The notes below the pieces were generated by a model. That model had not been told where the DNA came from. It searched no databases and saw only the letters and a program-made list of their open reading frames with translations. Made by a program: the position numbers and the translations under genes. A stretch of 64,000 nt of DNA from Flavobacterium sp. N2038. Lineage in GTDB: Bacteria > Bacteroidota > Bacteroidia > Flavobacteriales > Flavobacteriaceae. Positions 9,901-19,063 of this stretch are shown here, one piece after another (the first letter of the stretch is position 1; every line of letters starts with the position of its first letter). Location: NCBI RefSeq assembly GCF_025947185.1, contig NZ_CP110001.1, positions 4,526,001 through 4,590,000 of the forward strand, given 5' to 3'.

Positions 9901-12900
9901 GTATAGGTTACACCTGAAACGTAATTTGATATTTTAGAAATTCCGTCTGCTGAACAAGTCGTTGCTGTCGAAGCTATTGTTGGTACAGCTGGAGTGACCA
10001 ACTTCGCTGCATTGCTAAATGAAGCTGAAGCCACAGAAGTACAAGTTGCATTTCCTGCTGTAACTGTATAAGAAATTCCAACGGTCATTCCGCTGATTAA
10101 GCCTGAAGTATCAACACTTGGGCCAATCGGATCAAAAGTATAGGTTACACCTGAAATGTAATTTGATATTTTAGAAATTCCATCTGCTGAACAAGTCGGA
10201 TCTGTCAAAGCTATTGTCGGTACAGCTGGCGTGACCAACTTCGCTGCATTGCTAAATGAAGCCGAAGCGACAGAAGTACAAGTTGCATTTCCTGCTGTAA
10301 CGGTATAAGAAGTTCCAACGATCATTCCACTAATTAATCCTGAAGTAGCAACACTTGGGCCAATCGGATCAAAAGTATAGGTTACACCTAAAATGTAATT
10401 AGATATTTTAGAAATTCCGTCTGATGAACAAGTCGAATCTGTCGAAGCTATTGTTGGTACAGCTGGAGTGACCAACTTCGCTGCATTGTTAAATGAAGCT
10501 GAAGCCACAGAAGTACAAGTTGCATTTCCTGCTGTAACCGTATAAGAAGTTCCAACAATCATTCCGCTAATTAAGCCTGAAGTATCAACACTTGGGCCAA
10601 TCGGATCAAAAGTATAGGTTACACCTGAAACGTAATTTGATATTTTAGAAATTCCATCTGCTGAACAAGTCGAAGCTGTTGAAGCTATTGTTGGTATAGC
10701 TGGCGTAGCTAACTTCGCTGCATTACTAAATGAAGCGGAAGCTACAGAAGTACAAGTTGCATTTCCTGCTGTTACTGTATAAGAAGTCCCAACGATCATT
10801 CCACTGATTAGTCCTGAAGTAGCAACACTTGGACCAATCGGATCAAAAGTATAGGTTACACCTGAAACGTAATTTGATATTTTAGAAATTCCATCTGCTG
10901 AACAAGTCGAAGCTGTTGAAGCTATTGTTGGTATAGCTGGCGTAGCTAACTTCGCTGCATTACTAAATGAAGCGGAAGCTACAGAAGTACAAGTTGCATT
11001 TCCTGCTGTTACTGTATAAGAAGTCCCAACGATCATTCCACTGATTAGTCCTGAAGTAGCAACACTTGGACCAATCGGATCAAAAGTATAGGTTACACCT
11101 GAAACGTAATTTGATATTTTAGAAATTCCATCTGATGAACAAGTCGGCGCTGTTGAAGCTATTGTTGGTACATCTGGTGTTATCAACTTCGCTGCATTGC
11201 TAAATGAAGCTGAAGCTACAGAAGTACAAGTTGCATTTCCTGCTGTAACTGTATAAGAAGTTCCAACAATCATTCCGCTGATTAAGCCTGAAGTAGCAAC
11301 ACTTGGGCCAATCGGATCAAAAGTATAGGTTACACCTGAAATATAATTTGATATTTTAGAAATTCCATCTGATGAACATGTTGCTGCAGTCGAACCTATT
11401 GTTGGTACATCTGGAGTTATCAACTTCGCTGCATTACTAAATGAAGCTGAAGCCACAGAAGTACAAGTTGCATTTCCTGCTGTAACTGTATAAGAAGTCC
11501 CAACGATCATTCCGCTGATTAATCCTGAAGTAGCAACACTTGGACCAATCGGATCAAAAGTATAGATTACACCTGAAATGTAATTTGATATTTTAGAAAT
11601 TCCATCTGCTGAACAAGTCGGATCTGTCGAAGCTATTGTTGGTGCATCCGGAGTTATCAACTTAGCTGCATTGCTAAATGAAGCTGAAGCTACAGAAGTA
11701 CAAGTTGCATTTCCTGCTGTTACTGTATAAGAAGTCCCAACGATCATTCCACTGATTAGTCCTGAAGTAGCAACACTTGGACCAATCGGATCAAAAGTAT
11801 AGGTTACACCTGAAATGTAATTAGATATTTTAGAAATTCCGTCTGATGAACAAGTCGGATCTGTCGAAGCTATTGTTGGTACAGCTGGAGTGACCAACTT
11901 CGCTGCATTGTTAAATGAAGCTGAAGCCACAGAAGTACAAGTTGCATTTCCTGCTGTAACCGTATAAGAAGTTCCAACAATCATTCCACTGATTAGTCCT
12001 GAAGTAGCAACACTTGGACCAATCGGATCAAAAGTATAGGTTACGCCTGAAATGTAATTTGATATTTTAGAAATTCCGTCTGATGAACAAGTCGGAGCTG
12101 TTGATGCAATAGTAGGAACTGCCGGAGTTGGCAACATTGTCGCATTGCTAAATGAACCTGAATCTACAGAGGAACAACCACCATTAACAGATTTTACTTT
12201 ATAAGAAGTGCCAACAGTCATTCCGCTTATTAAACCCGTAGAACTTATTGTGATTCCAGCTGTGGCCGGAGTGAATGTATAAGTATTAGACGAACTGTAA
12301 TTGCTAATTTTACTTGTCCCGTCTGATGAACAAGTTGCTGCTGTTGATGTAATAGTAGGAACTGTCGGAGTTGGCAACATTGTCGCGTTGCTAAATGAAC
12401 CTGAATCTACAGAGGAACAACCACCATTAACAGATTTTACTTTATAAGAAGTGCCAACAGTCATTCCGCTTATTAAACCCGTAGAACTTATTGTGATTCC
12501 AGCTGTGGCCGGAGTGAATGTATAAGTATTAGACGAACTGTAATTGCTAATTTTACTTGTCCCGTCTGATGAACAAGTTGCTGCTGTTGATGTAATAGTA
12601 GGAATTGCCGGAGTTGGCAACATTGTCGCATTGCTAAATGAACCTGAATCTACAGAGGAACAACCACCATTAACAGATTTTACCTTATAAGAAGTTCCAA
12701 CAGTCATACCGCTTATTAAACCCGTAGAACTTATTGCGATTCCAGCTGTAGCCGGAGTGAATGTATAAGTATTAGAAGAACTGTAATTGCTAATTTTACT
12801 TGTCCCGTCTGATGAACAAGTTGCAGCTGTTGATGTAATAGTGGGAACCGGAATTGTTGTAATCGTAACAGTTCCTGTTTTAAAATCTTCTGTACAAGGT

Positions 12901-15900
12901 GCTGTATGACCAACTGTTGTTATTGTATAAGTACCTCCTGTTGTAGGAGTTCCTGAAATCGTTACTGTTTTTGCATTAAGATCTACTGATGATGTTAATC
13001 CAGCCGGCAAGTTTGATATTGTGGCATTTGTAGCACTACCACCAAAAGTATAAACAGCATTAGGAATTGCTGTTCCGTTACAAACCGTTGGATTTTGTGC
13101 ACCGCTTGAAAATACAATTGTAGAGGCATTGTTTATAACTGCAGCAACCGCAATCCTCGAAGCTGTATTACAACCTGCTGTAGAAGTTGCTCCCACGTAG
13201 TAGGTAGTTGTAACCGATAAACTTGAGGTAGTAAAATTCGCTCCTGTGTATAATGGTGTTCCTCCTGTCGGATCAGCATACCAATTGATCGTTGCTCCTG
13301 CAGATGCCGTTGCTTTTAATGTTAATGATCCTGCACCGCATCTCGAGTCTTCTGTTGTAGAGTTTATTGTTGGTGATGTATTTACTGTTGCTGTAACAGC
13401 TGTTCTGCTTGCAGTAGTACATCCATTACTCGTAGCATCTACATAATAAATAGTAGTTGCAGAAAGACTTGGAGTTGTAAAACTTGGCCCTGATCCTAAT
13501 GACGGACCGCCATTTGAAGCTGCATACCAATTAATTGTTCCTGTTGATGCTGTAGCTCCCAAAGTAACAGTTCCTGTATCACATCGTTCAGCTGATGATG
13601 TTCCTGTAATTGTTGGTATCGCATTAACAACAAAATTAACCGCTGCTCTACAATCTGAATCTCCGGAACAAGCTGCATAATAAGTCTTAGTTATCGCTGT
13701 ACTAGTGTTTGACAAACCTGAATTAGCAACTCCCACTGGATTGAAAGAAGTACCTGTATATATTACACTCCCTCCTGAAGCCACTGTATACCAAACTATG
13801 CTACCTGAACATGTTGAAGAGGCTGTTAAAACTCCTGTCCCTCCTTGACAAATAGTAACTCCTGTAGTTGTTGGCGCTCCGGCAACGGTATTAATTCTAA
13901 TATTTGACGTTGGAAGCGAAATACAACCTTCTGCATTCGTTGCTATTATTGTATAATCATTGGGTACTAATCCGGAGAAAACTCCAGTTGAGTTGGTAAC
14001 TGATGCTGTTGCAGGATTTGATCCTTTTATAGTATAACTTATACCACTAACTGGATTATTCACTGTTATTGTTCCTGTTGGCGCTTCACAGCTTGATTGT
14101 GTAGTCGTTACTGTTGGAGTAGCCGGTAGAGCCAAAATTGTTATATCATCTGCTGTTACAGATGAAAGTGTTCCATTAAAATTTGTTCCGGGAACATCTC
14201 CCTGACTAGCTCCTTCATATTTTTTTAGAGCACTTCCAAAAGCATTTGTAGCTGCCGTAATTTTTCTATTAGAATTTACATTTGTACGTGTTGGGTCAAG
14301 ATATAATGCTTGTGCTTTTGAACTGTATGTTCCTGCTGAAATAGATGCTGCAACCTTACCTGTTAAAGTTATCGTAACCACACCGTTTTGCGCAATATTA
14401 AACCCTCCAAACGTAGGATTATTTGCTGTAGCTGTATTTGGTAATGCTCCGGAAGGTCCGGTAGCATCTGCATTATATGCTGCCGTAGCCGAATCAAATT
14501 CTATACCTGCCGGGAAACTGTAGTCTAAAACTACTCCGGCAGCATTTCCACCACCTGTGTTTTTTATCTGAATCTCATAAGTAACCTTTTCTCCAATTGA
14601 ATTACACGCTTTTGCAGTAGGTAAAGCTTTAATATTTGTTTCAAGAACCGGAAAACAGTTTGAGTTAATCTGTAAGTTTTGAGGTATATCCTGAGTGGTA
14701 AATTTTGACACATAACCATTTTCACCATCTTTAGCACCATGATTATTTCCTTTTCCTGCATTAGATTTACCAGCTAAACCACCATTTACACTAGATGTTA
14801 TTGTTACTGTACTGGAAAGATTATGGCTAACTATTCCACCACCACCACCACCACCTGGTCCGTGTTCATTAGCATCATCATTTTCTGTATTTCCGCCATT
14901 TCCTCCATTTGCTTCTACTGTAATATTTGCGGTACTATTATTCGCTACATTCAATAATACAGTTCCTCCGGCTCCTCCACCTCCGGCTCCGTCAGGTGAA
15001 CCAGAATAAGTTCCAGGTGCTCCTTTTCCTCCATTGGCATAAATATAACCATTGCCTAAAACCGTACCTGCATTAACAAGAATTATGGCTCCTCCTACAC
15101 CTCCTTTTACACCAGACGACGCATTATTTGCATCACCGGCGCCACCACCGCCTCCCATAACAAGTCTTGGAAACGGAGTAGAAGTAATATACGATCTGAA
15201 ACCTGGTCTTCCGCCTCCGGTAAAGTTAGGATATAGATCACCACCGTTACCTTGCCATCCGGCTCCGCCTAAACCTCCATATCCACCATTACCACCACCA
15301 CCGCCTCCGGTATTATGGTCATTTCCTCCACCACCGGCATTAGCGGGAGCTCCTCTACCAGATGATCCGCCAGGCAATCCTTCAACAGAATTCTCTACCT
15401 GATTAAAACCATCCCACATATATTTAGGTGTTCCGGCGATTCCTTCTCCTTTGCCCGAAATCTTATCACTTGTTGATAATCCCACATAAATAGTAGAGGT
15501 ATTTGCATTCGAGTCTGCTTTCGGACTATATCCCCCTCTAAATCCTCTGGCAGTTCCATTAATACTAAATCCGCCAAAATTGAAAGTTCCGGAAACATTA
15601 AAAGCAATAACACCACCAGCAACACCATTAAAAGGCGGTGTTGTAATATTAGAAGTTAAGCTTAAATTAGAATATTGAGGAACTCTTACAATTTGAAATG
15701 TTCTTTTACCTCTTGTTGTAGTTGCATCTGCATTATAAAAACTATTTAGTACTCCTCCACCGGAACCTGTACCTTTAAACGTTAAATTTCCTCCTGTTAA
15801 TGGTACATTATTGGTCGCAATAACATATTCAAAAATACCAGTATTACCCAAAGACGTAAACCCAGTACCTCCCAAATTATCTAATCCACTCTTTGAGGTA

Positions 15901-16238
15901 CCAGACCCATAACTAGTAGTATTTGTATAGTCTATCGTAGCATCCTGCATTTGGATAATCAAAATTAGATCTCCTGCAGAAATTTGAATTGCACCAAAAT
16001 TGTTATTATAACTATCTGTTGCCGGTACGCTGCCTAACAATATTGATTGTGCGCCCGCATTCAACGTAATATTACCTGCTATAGGATAATAAGTATTTAT
16101 AGAGTTTGATACCGTAACTGGTCCATCAACTCCTGGTGTTCCGCATACTTGCGCAAATGAAGATATTGATGTTATTATAAATAAAATAAGAGTGATTTGT
16201 TTAAATAAATTAAACATTCTAAAAGTAGAATTACGCAT
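6993..16238 (-). CDS. Giant repetitive type IX-secreted surface adhesin (SprB-like architecture)
   Basis: 3081 residues from the ATG at 16238; the longest frame begins at a TTG two codons earlier. Parts in order: signal peptide ending near SISSFAQ; a unique N-terminal beta-rich region; a very Gly-rich segment (about 280-475); a DUF11-like domain (about 540-660); several Ig-like domains with WY(A/T)..(G/N)G cores (about 760-1050); three 81-residue modules (1131-1373); ten 79-residue modules (1374-2163); about six Ig-like modules with TYxICE cores (about 2240-2830); a second DUF11-type domain with TYNFVVTNTGNVPL; and the last ~100 residues, a gliding-motility-type C-terminal domain (FNAFSPNGD, VEIYNRWG, YFYVLKYRD). 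That domain marks export by type IX secretion and use of a PorP/SprF partner, which is the next gene. Probable role: cell-surface adhesion or gliding-associated attachment; the ligand is unknown. Confidence 0.9.
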   Translation of the reverse strand: MRNSTFRMFNLFKQITLILFIITSISSFAQVCGTPGVDGPVTVSNSINTYYPIAGNITLNAGAQSILLGSVPATDSYNNNFGAIQISAGDLILIIQMQDATIDYTNTTSYGSGTSKSGLDNLGGTGFTSLGNTGIFEYVIATNNVPLTGGNLTFKGTGSGGGVLNSFYNADATTTRGKRTFQIVRVPQYSNLSLTSNITTPPFNGVAGGVIAFNVSGTFNFGGFSINGTARGFRGGYSPKADSNANTSTIYVGLSTSDKISGKGEGIAGTPKYMWDGFNQVENSVEGLPGGSSGRGAPANAGGGGNDHNTGGGGGGNGGYGGLGGAGWQGNGGDLYPNFTGGGRPGFRSYITSTPFPRLVMGGGGGAGDANNASSGVKGGVGGAIILVNAGTVLGNGYIYANGGKGAPGTYSGSPDGAGGGGAGGTVLLNVANNSTANITVEANGGNGGNTENDDANEHGPGGGGGGGIVSHNLSSTVTITSSVNGGLAGKSNAGKGNNHGAKDGENGYVSKFTTQDIPQNLQINSNCFPVLETNIKALPTAKACNSIGEKVTYEIQIKNTGGGNAAGVVLDYSFPAGIEFDSATAAYNADATGPSGALPNTATANNPTFGGFNIAQNGVVTITLTGKVAASISAGTYSSKAQALYLDPTRTNVNSNRKITAATNAFGSALKKYEGASQGDVPGTNFNGTLSSVTADDITILALPATPTVTTTQSSCEAPTGTITVNNPVSGISYTIKGSNPATASVTNSTGVFSGLVPNDYTIIATNAEGCISLPTSNIRINTVAGAPTTTGVTICQGGTGVLTASSTCSGSIVWYTVASGGSVIYTGTSFNPVGVANSGLSNTSTAITKTYYAACSGDSDCRAAVNFVVNAIPTITGTSSAERCDTGTVTLGATASTGTINWYAASNGGPSLGSGPSFTTPSLSATTIYYVDATSNGCTTASRTAVTATVNTSPTINSTTEDSRCGAGSLTLKATASAGATINWYADPTGGTPLYTGANFTTSSLSVTTTYYVGATSTAGCNTASRIAVAAVINNASTIVFSSGAQNPTVCNGTAIPNAVYTFGGSATNATISNLPAGLTSSVDLNAKTVTISGTPTTGGTYTITTVGHTAPCTEDFKTGTVTITTIPVPTITSTAATCSSDGTSKISNYSSSNTYTFTPATAGIAISSTGLISGMTVGTSYKVKSVNGGCSSVDSGSFSNATMLPTPAIPTITSTAATCSSDGTSKISNYSSSNTYTFTPATAGITISSTGLISGMTVGTSYKVKSVNGGCSSVDSGSFSNATMLPTPTVPTITSTAATCSSDGTSKISNYSSSNTYTFTPATAGITISSTGLISGMTVGTSYKVKSVNGGCSSVDSGSFSNATMLPTPAVPTIASTAPTCSSDGISKISNYISGVTYTFDPIGPSVATSGLISGMIVGTSYTVTAGNATCTSVASASFNNAAKLVTPAVPTIASTDPTCSSDGISKISNYISGVTYTFDPIGPSVATSGLISGMIVGTSYTVTAGNATCTSVASASFSNAAKLITPDAPTIASTDPTCSADGISKISNYISGVIYTFDPIGPSVATSGLISGMIVGTSYTVTAGNATCTSVASASFSNAAKLITPDVPTIGSTAATCSSDGISKISNYISGVTYTFDPIGPSVATSGLISGMIVGTSYTVTAGNATCTSVASASFSNAAKLITPDVPTIASTAPTCSSDGISKISNYVSGVTYTFDPIGPSVATSGLISGMIVGTSYTVTAGNATCTSVASASFSNAAKLATPAIPTIASTASTCSADGISKISNYVSGVTYTFDPIGPSVATSGLISGMIVGTSYTVTAGNATCTSVASASFSNAAKLATPAIPTIASTASTCSADGISKISNYVSGVTYTFDPIGPSVDTSGLISGMIVGTSYTVTAGNATCTSVASASFNNAAKLVTPAVPTIASTDSTCSSDGISKISNYILGVTYTFDPIGPSVATSGLISGMIVGTSYTVTAGNATCTSVASASFSNAAKLVTPAVPTIALTDPTCSADGISKISNYISGVTYTFDPIGPSVDTSGLISGMTVGISYTVTAGNATCTSVASASFSNAAKLVTPAVPTIASTATTCSADGISKISNYVSGVTYTFDPIGPSVATSGLISGMIVGTSYTVTAGNATCTSVASASFSNAAKLIIPDVPTIASINQLTCSVNTGSFTISNYNNLYTYTITPSGATLDVSTGVVTAQVGTYNITATLNNCTSGISTVVIDSKICANADDFGTKISGATSVNLGDVTSNDKLNGLAVTTTNTNVTPKITGPLSVDDDGILTLAANTASGTYSIIYQICEEGSASVNCDSATATVVVKNEIKAVIETTLPINGNIGGTTVALTANDILNGNPVVIGNNPGEVTLNIVGTLPTGLTLNANGTITVSPGTPKGDYNVEYIICETGSNPTNCDSVISVVTVTAGDLVANPDSVTSVVGINIAQTVVNVFTNDTKNGLPLNPADVKLTNSTPDPKGYLILNPDGTVTLAPNAPAGDYELTYTICEVLNLSNCKSNTVTVTVTAPTMRVTATSYCSNNVPYVTYNVEPDNFTPNNLLTIKWIDSANNVVATQTNLPLSGDLLWPGAVVDNNGNGVDWPGWLLQNNQWLEGTDGFENTRTNVTMEFSLNPTVNVIVNYPPATPQCNARPTFTIQANDDTDGPIDLNKGANLTLNIFKNDLLNGTLITAANVVLTTIVPNSNLVLNADGTVDVKSGTPSGAYELTYQICEASNLSNCSQAVVKVTVLNSVDPKLLLIAKDDLDISVDGINGEIEFVNVLDNDLLDGLPIKLTDITITNNSPSPYFEFNPNGTVSVKPNTPGGNYALTYEICQKASAGNCTTATLNVFVEVPAIAIVKTATFNDENKNGIANAGETITYNFVVTNTGNVPLVDVKVTDPLPGVVVSGQPIDLAVHESNSTNFIAYYTIKQSDINTGKVSNQASVSGSSVRGVKVEDISDEAGVDGDQPTVLDLNGCQIKVFNAFSPNGDSKNARFYIQGLECYPDNTVEIYNRWGVLVFDINGYNNEDRVFVGISAGRATVTQADGLPVGTYFYVLKYRDSESNQHEKSGYLYINK
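9750..12119 (-). repeat. Ten tandem 237-bp modules (79 aa each) inside the adhesin
   Basis: 2370 bp divides exactly into ten 237-bp units. Each codes for a module starting (V/I/A)PTIAS and containing DGISKISNY, YTFDPIGPSV, SGLISGM and YTVTAGNATCTSVASASF, with two conserved Cys. Units 10698-10934 and 10935-11171 differ at only about four positions by eye, which points to recent duplication. An eleventh, degenerate copy follows on the C-terminal side. Confidence 0.9.
12120..12848 (-). repeat. Three tandem 243-bp modules (81 aa each) inside the adhesin
   Basis: 729 bp equals three 243-bp units, each coding PTITSTAATCSSDGTSKISN, then YTFTPATAGI and VKSVNGGCSSVDSGSFSN. They are related to the ten 79-residue modules (shared CSSDG.SKISNY and SGLISGM) but form a distinct subfamily, so the array arose by at least two rounds of amplification. 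Confidence 0.9.
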
Positions 16239-16784
16239 AGACAACTGAGGTTTGTGGAACTAAAAGATCAAAAGCCGATATACTCGTTACGAGTTTCAGC
16301 TTATATTCGAAATACGAAAAAATGGAAAGATTGGTTTTAGTAATTTCAATAATGATCCGGACAGGATCTTCTGAAGAACTAAATAGCGTTTGGACCATAG
16401 TCATGATAGGTTCAAGACACAAAATGTGTTTTTAGGTTAAAAGTAGTTTTGGAGGTGCGAAAATATACAAAGCCCTCAATACTAGCTACATTACTCGATA
16501 AACTACAAGGAAATTCGTTGAAATGCACATTCACATAGAATAAACAAGCTTAATCCTATCTAAAAACCTGCTGATTCAACAATAATAGAGGGAAAATATC
16601 TTAATTTTTTAAACAAAAGTTATAAGATCCGAAAATTGACACCTAAAAACGCAAAATTATCCTACAACAGAATGCTGCAACAATTAACAAACTAAAATAT
16701 AACAATTTGAAATACAAATCATTACAAACTAAAAACGAATTTTAATCTGTTCTTCTTAAAATACTTAAAAAAAGTTTTTTATAA
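16239..16784. other. 546-bp gap upstream of the adhesin gene
   Basis: Very AT-rich on the queG side. It contains short inverted repeats ACTCGT-T-ACGAGT near 16282-16294 and GATCC-TGTCC-GGATC near 16354-16368, and ACACAAAATGTGT near 16419. It should carry the adhesin promoter and 5' leader, but no -7 element was convincing. A 63-codon reading frame on the minus strand here was rejected. Confidence 0.5.
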
Positions 16785-17711
16785 CTATTTTAAAAAATTA
16801 ATGTTTCTTTTCAATCCATCAAATTTTGTTCTCTTAATAGGTGAATTTTTGAAAACAGCACGAAAAGTTTCTTCTGTAATTTCTTCCCAATCCTGTTTAG
16901 AAAAAGAAAGCAAATCAGGATTTGGATTAAATAATGGTTCTGAATGTGCTTTTGAAAATCGATTCCACGGGCAAACATCCTGACAAGTGTCACAACCAAA
17001 CATCCATTCATCAAATTTCCCTTTCATTTCGTTAGGAATATTCTCTTTTAATTCGATAGTGTAATAGGAGATACACTTACTTCCGTCAACAATATATGGA
17101 GCAAGAATTGCTTGTGTAGGACAAGCGTCAATACAAGCTGTACATGAGCCACAATGATCCGTAACAGCATGATCATACTCCAGTTCAATGTCAATAATTA
17201 GTTCAGCAATAAAGTAAAAAGAGCCTACTTTTTGAGTTATCAAATTACTGTTTTTACCAATCCAGCCTAAACCACTCTTTGCTGCCCATGCTTTGTCTAA
17301 AACCGGAGCGGAATCAACAAAAGCTCTTCCTGACACTTCTCCAATATTTTCCTGAATTGAATGAAGTAATTCTTTTAGTTTTTCTTTTATAACGAAATGA
17401 TAATCCTGACCGTAAGCATATTTAGAGATTTTAAAACTCTCCTTATTCTGAGATTCCGAAGGGTAATAATTAAGCAGTAGAGAAACAACACTTTTACCAC
17501 CGTCAACCAATAAAGTAGGATTTAAACGCTTATCAAAATGATTCTCCATATAGCCCATTTGGCCATTATGATTTTTATTCAGCCACTTTTCTAATCGTGG
17601 AGCTTCCTGTTCTAAAAAACCAGCCTTAGATATACCACAAGAAAGAAATCCAAGACGCTTAGCTTCGGATTTTATAAATTTAGAATATGTTTCTTTTGAA
17701 TTAATGGTCAT
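16785..17711 (-). CDS. queG: Epoxyqueuosine reductase QueG
   Basis: 308 residues. Two [4Fe-4S] clusters of bacterial ferredoxin type are visible: [12 protein letters not shown] followed by a lone C in the DGSKCISYY segment, and [11 protein letters not shown]. The N-terminal part carries the cobalamin-binding reductase fold with [15 protein letters not shown] and the [15 protein letters not shown] segment typical of QueG. It catalyses the last step of queuosine synthesis in tRNA (epoxyqueuosine to queuosine, B12-dependent). The start ATG overlaps the stop of the P450 gene by 4 bp (ATGA), so the two are translationally coupled. Length is at the short end of the family (about 310-380), so the C-terminal HEAT-like extension is lacking. 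Confidence 0.93.
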   Translation of the reverse strand: MTINSKETYSKFIKSEAKRLGFLSCGISKAGFLEQEAPRLEKWLNKNHNGQMGYMENHFDKRLNPTLLVDGGKSVVSLLLNYYPSESQNKESFKISKYAYGQDYHFVIKEKLKELLHSIQENIGEVSGRAFVDSAPVLDKAWAAKSGLGWIGKNSNLITQKVGSFYFIAELIIDIELEYDHAVTDHCGSCTACIDACPTQAILAPYIVDGSKCISYYTIELKENIPNEMKGKFDEWMFGCDTCQDVCPWNRFSKAHSEPLFNPNPDLLSFSKQDWEEITEETFRAVFKNSPIKRTKFDGLKRNINFLK

Positions 17712-19054
17712 CTCTTAGAAAATAAAACTTCAATTCCCACTGGCTTTAAAGTAATCAACGGATTAAACTGAATATCCTCTTTCGTTGATATAATATTGAA
17801 CTGTTTCACGATATGCGCAATTGTTAAACACATTTCATAAATTGCAAATCCGGCACCAATACACATTCTAGGTCCGGCACCAAAAGGATAAAAATATTGC
17901 ATCGAATGTTTCTTTTGCTCTCCGAGAAATCTTTCGGGATCAAACTTATCAGGGTCTTCCCAATATTTAGGATTTCGATGTAATTCATAAAATGAAACTC
18001 CAATCAAAGTACCTTTTTTCAAATGATAAGCACCAATACTATCATCTTCTACATTCTGTCTGTCTGTAATCCAGGCGGGAGGATAAAGACGCATAGATTC
18101 GTTTAAAACAGCATTTGTATAAGTCATTTTTTGAAGCTGTTCTACAATACTACTCGTTTCTGACTCTATTTTTACTATCTCCTCCAGGACTTTCTGTTGT
18201 ATTTCAGGATTTCTTCCCAGAAGAAAAAGTGTAAAAGTTAAGGCATTTGCGGTTGTTTCGTGTCCGGCAATAAAAAGAACTTTAATCTCATCTATTAGCT
18301 GTTCTACAGACATTCCTTCACCAGTATCTTCATATCTGGTTTCCAAAAGCATATTAAGCAAATCATTAATTTCTTCTTTAGATGAAATTCGTTCCTCAAT
18401 AATTTCCTGGATAATACTGTTATTTTCTTTTGCTAATTCCAGATGCTTTTTGACCTGGCCACTTATAGAAAACCACCACGCTTTATGTGGAAGTCTAATC
18501 TCTTTTATCAGGAAGTTTTGAACCTCCTCAATAATTACTTTAATTCGGGTTAATTTTTCTTCAGAGATTGAGAGTTCAAATAAAGATTTAGCTACAACAT
18601 TAAAAGCTAATTGACTCATAACCGGAAAAAGATCTATCGATTTATTTTCTACCAGATCATCCAATTCTGAAACAATAGTCCTGTTCATATTCTCAACCAG
18701 CTGATTCATTTTTTGTTTATGAAATGCCGGTTGAATAAGTCTTCTTTGCTTCAGCCAAAAATCACCATCAACTGTCAAAAGTCCATTTCCTAAATATTTA
18801 GAAAGATAAACAGACTGAAACTTTGATTTATGATATTTTCTTTGATTCTTTTGTAAAATATGCTGCGCAATTTCATTGTCTCGCGACAACATTAAATGCT
18901 TTGTGAAACCAATTTTCAAAGAAAAAGAATCCCCTAATTTTTCAAAATATCTTTTATGAAACGGAATTGGATTTCTACGTACTCCTTCAGCATCCAGAAA
19001 AAATCTAAAAATCGAAAGTTTATTGGGATAGTTGTATTTTCTATTTTCAGACAT
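17708..19054 (-). CDS. Cytochrome P450
   Basis: 448 residues with all the marks of a P450: oxygen-activation I-helix AGHETTA, K-helix ESMRL (ExxR), the meander with PERF, and the heme loop [12 protein letters not shown] with the axial Cys at residue 398. No N-terminal membrane anchor or fused reductase, so it is a soluble class needing separate redox partners, none of which is encoded nearby. The [15 protein letters not shown]-helix and overall pattern resemble bacterial P450s related to CYP4/CYP102-type fatty-acid or terpenoid hydroxylases, but the substrate cannot be told. It sits in an operon-like row ruvB-P450-queG (9-bp gap to ruvB, 4-bp overlap with queG), an odd setting for a monooxygenase. 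Confidence 0.93.
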   Translation of the reverse strand: MSENRKYNYPNKLSIFRFFLDAEGVRRNPIPFHKRYFEKLGDSFSLKIGFTKHLMLSRDNEIAQHILQKNQRKYHKSKFQSVYLSKYLGNGLLTVDGDFWLKQRRLIQPAFHKQKMNQLVENMNRTIVSELDDLVENKSIDLFPVMSQLAFNVVAKSLFELSISEEKLTRIKVIIEEVQNFLIKEIRLPHKAWWFSISGQVKKHLELAKENNSIIQEIIEERISSKEEINDLLNMLLETRYEDTGEGMSVEQLIDEIKVLFIAGHETTANALTFTLFLLGRNPEIQQKVLEEIVKIESETSSIVEQLQKMTYTNAVLNESMRLYPPAWITDRQNVEDDSIGAYHLKKGTLIGVSFYELHRNPKYWEDPDKFDPERFLGEQKKHSMQYFYPFGAGPRMCIGAGFAIYEMCLTIAHIVKQFNIISTKEDIQFNPLITLKPVGIEVLFSKR

Positions 19055-19063
19055 TGATTCAAA

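Noticed and set aside
9750..12848. Regularly spaced repeats that could suggest a CRISPR-like array
   Set aside because: Units are 237 and 243 bp, lie in frame inside a coding sequence, and have no unique spacers.
15052..15402. 116-codon + strand frame, Pro-rich
   Set aside because: It is the antisense shadow of the Gly-rich adhesin segment (GGN codons read as Pro on the other strand).
16231..16422. 63-codon minus-strand frame overlapping the adhesin start
   Set aside because: No recognisable protein or promoter, it overlaps the adhesin start in another frame, and it lies in the expected 5' leader. Most likely chance.
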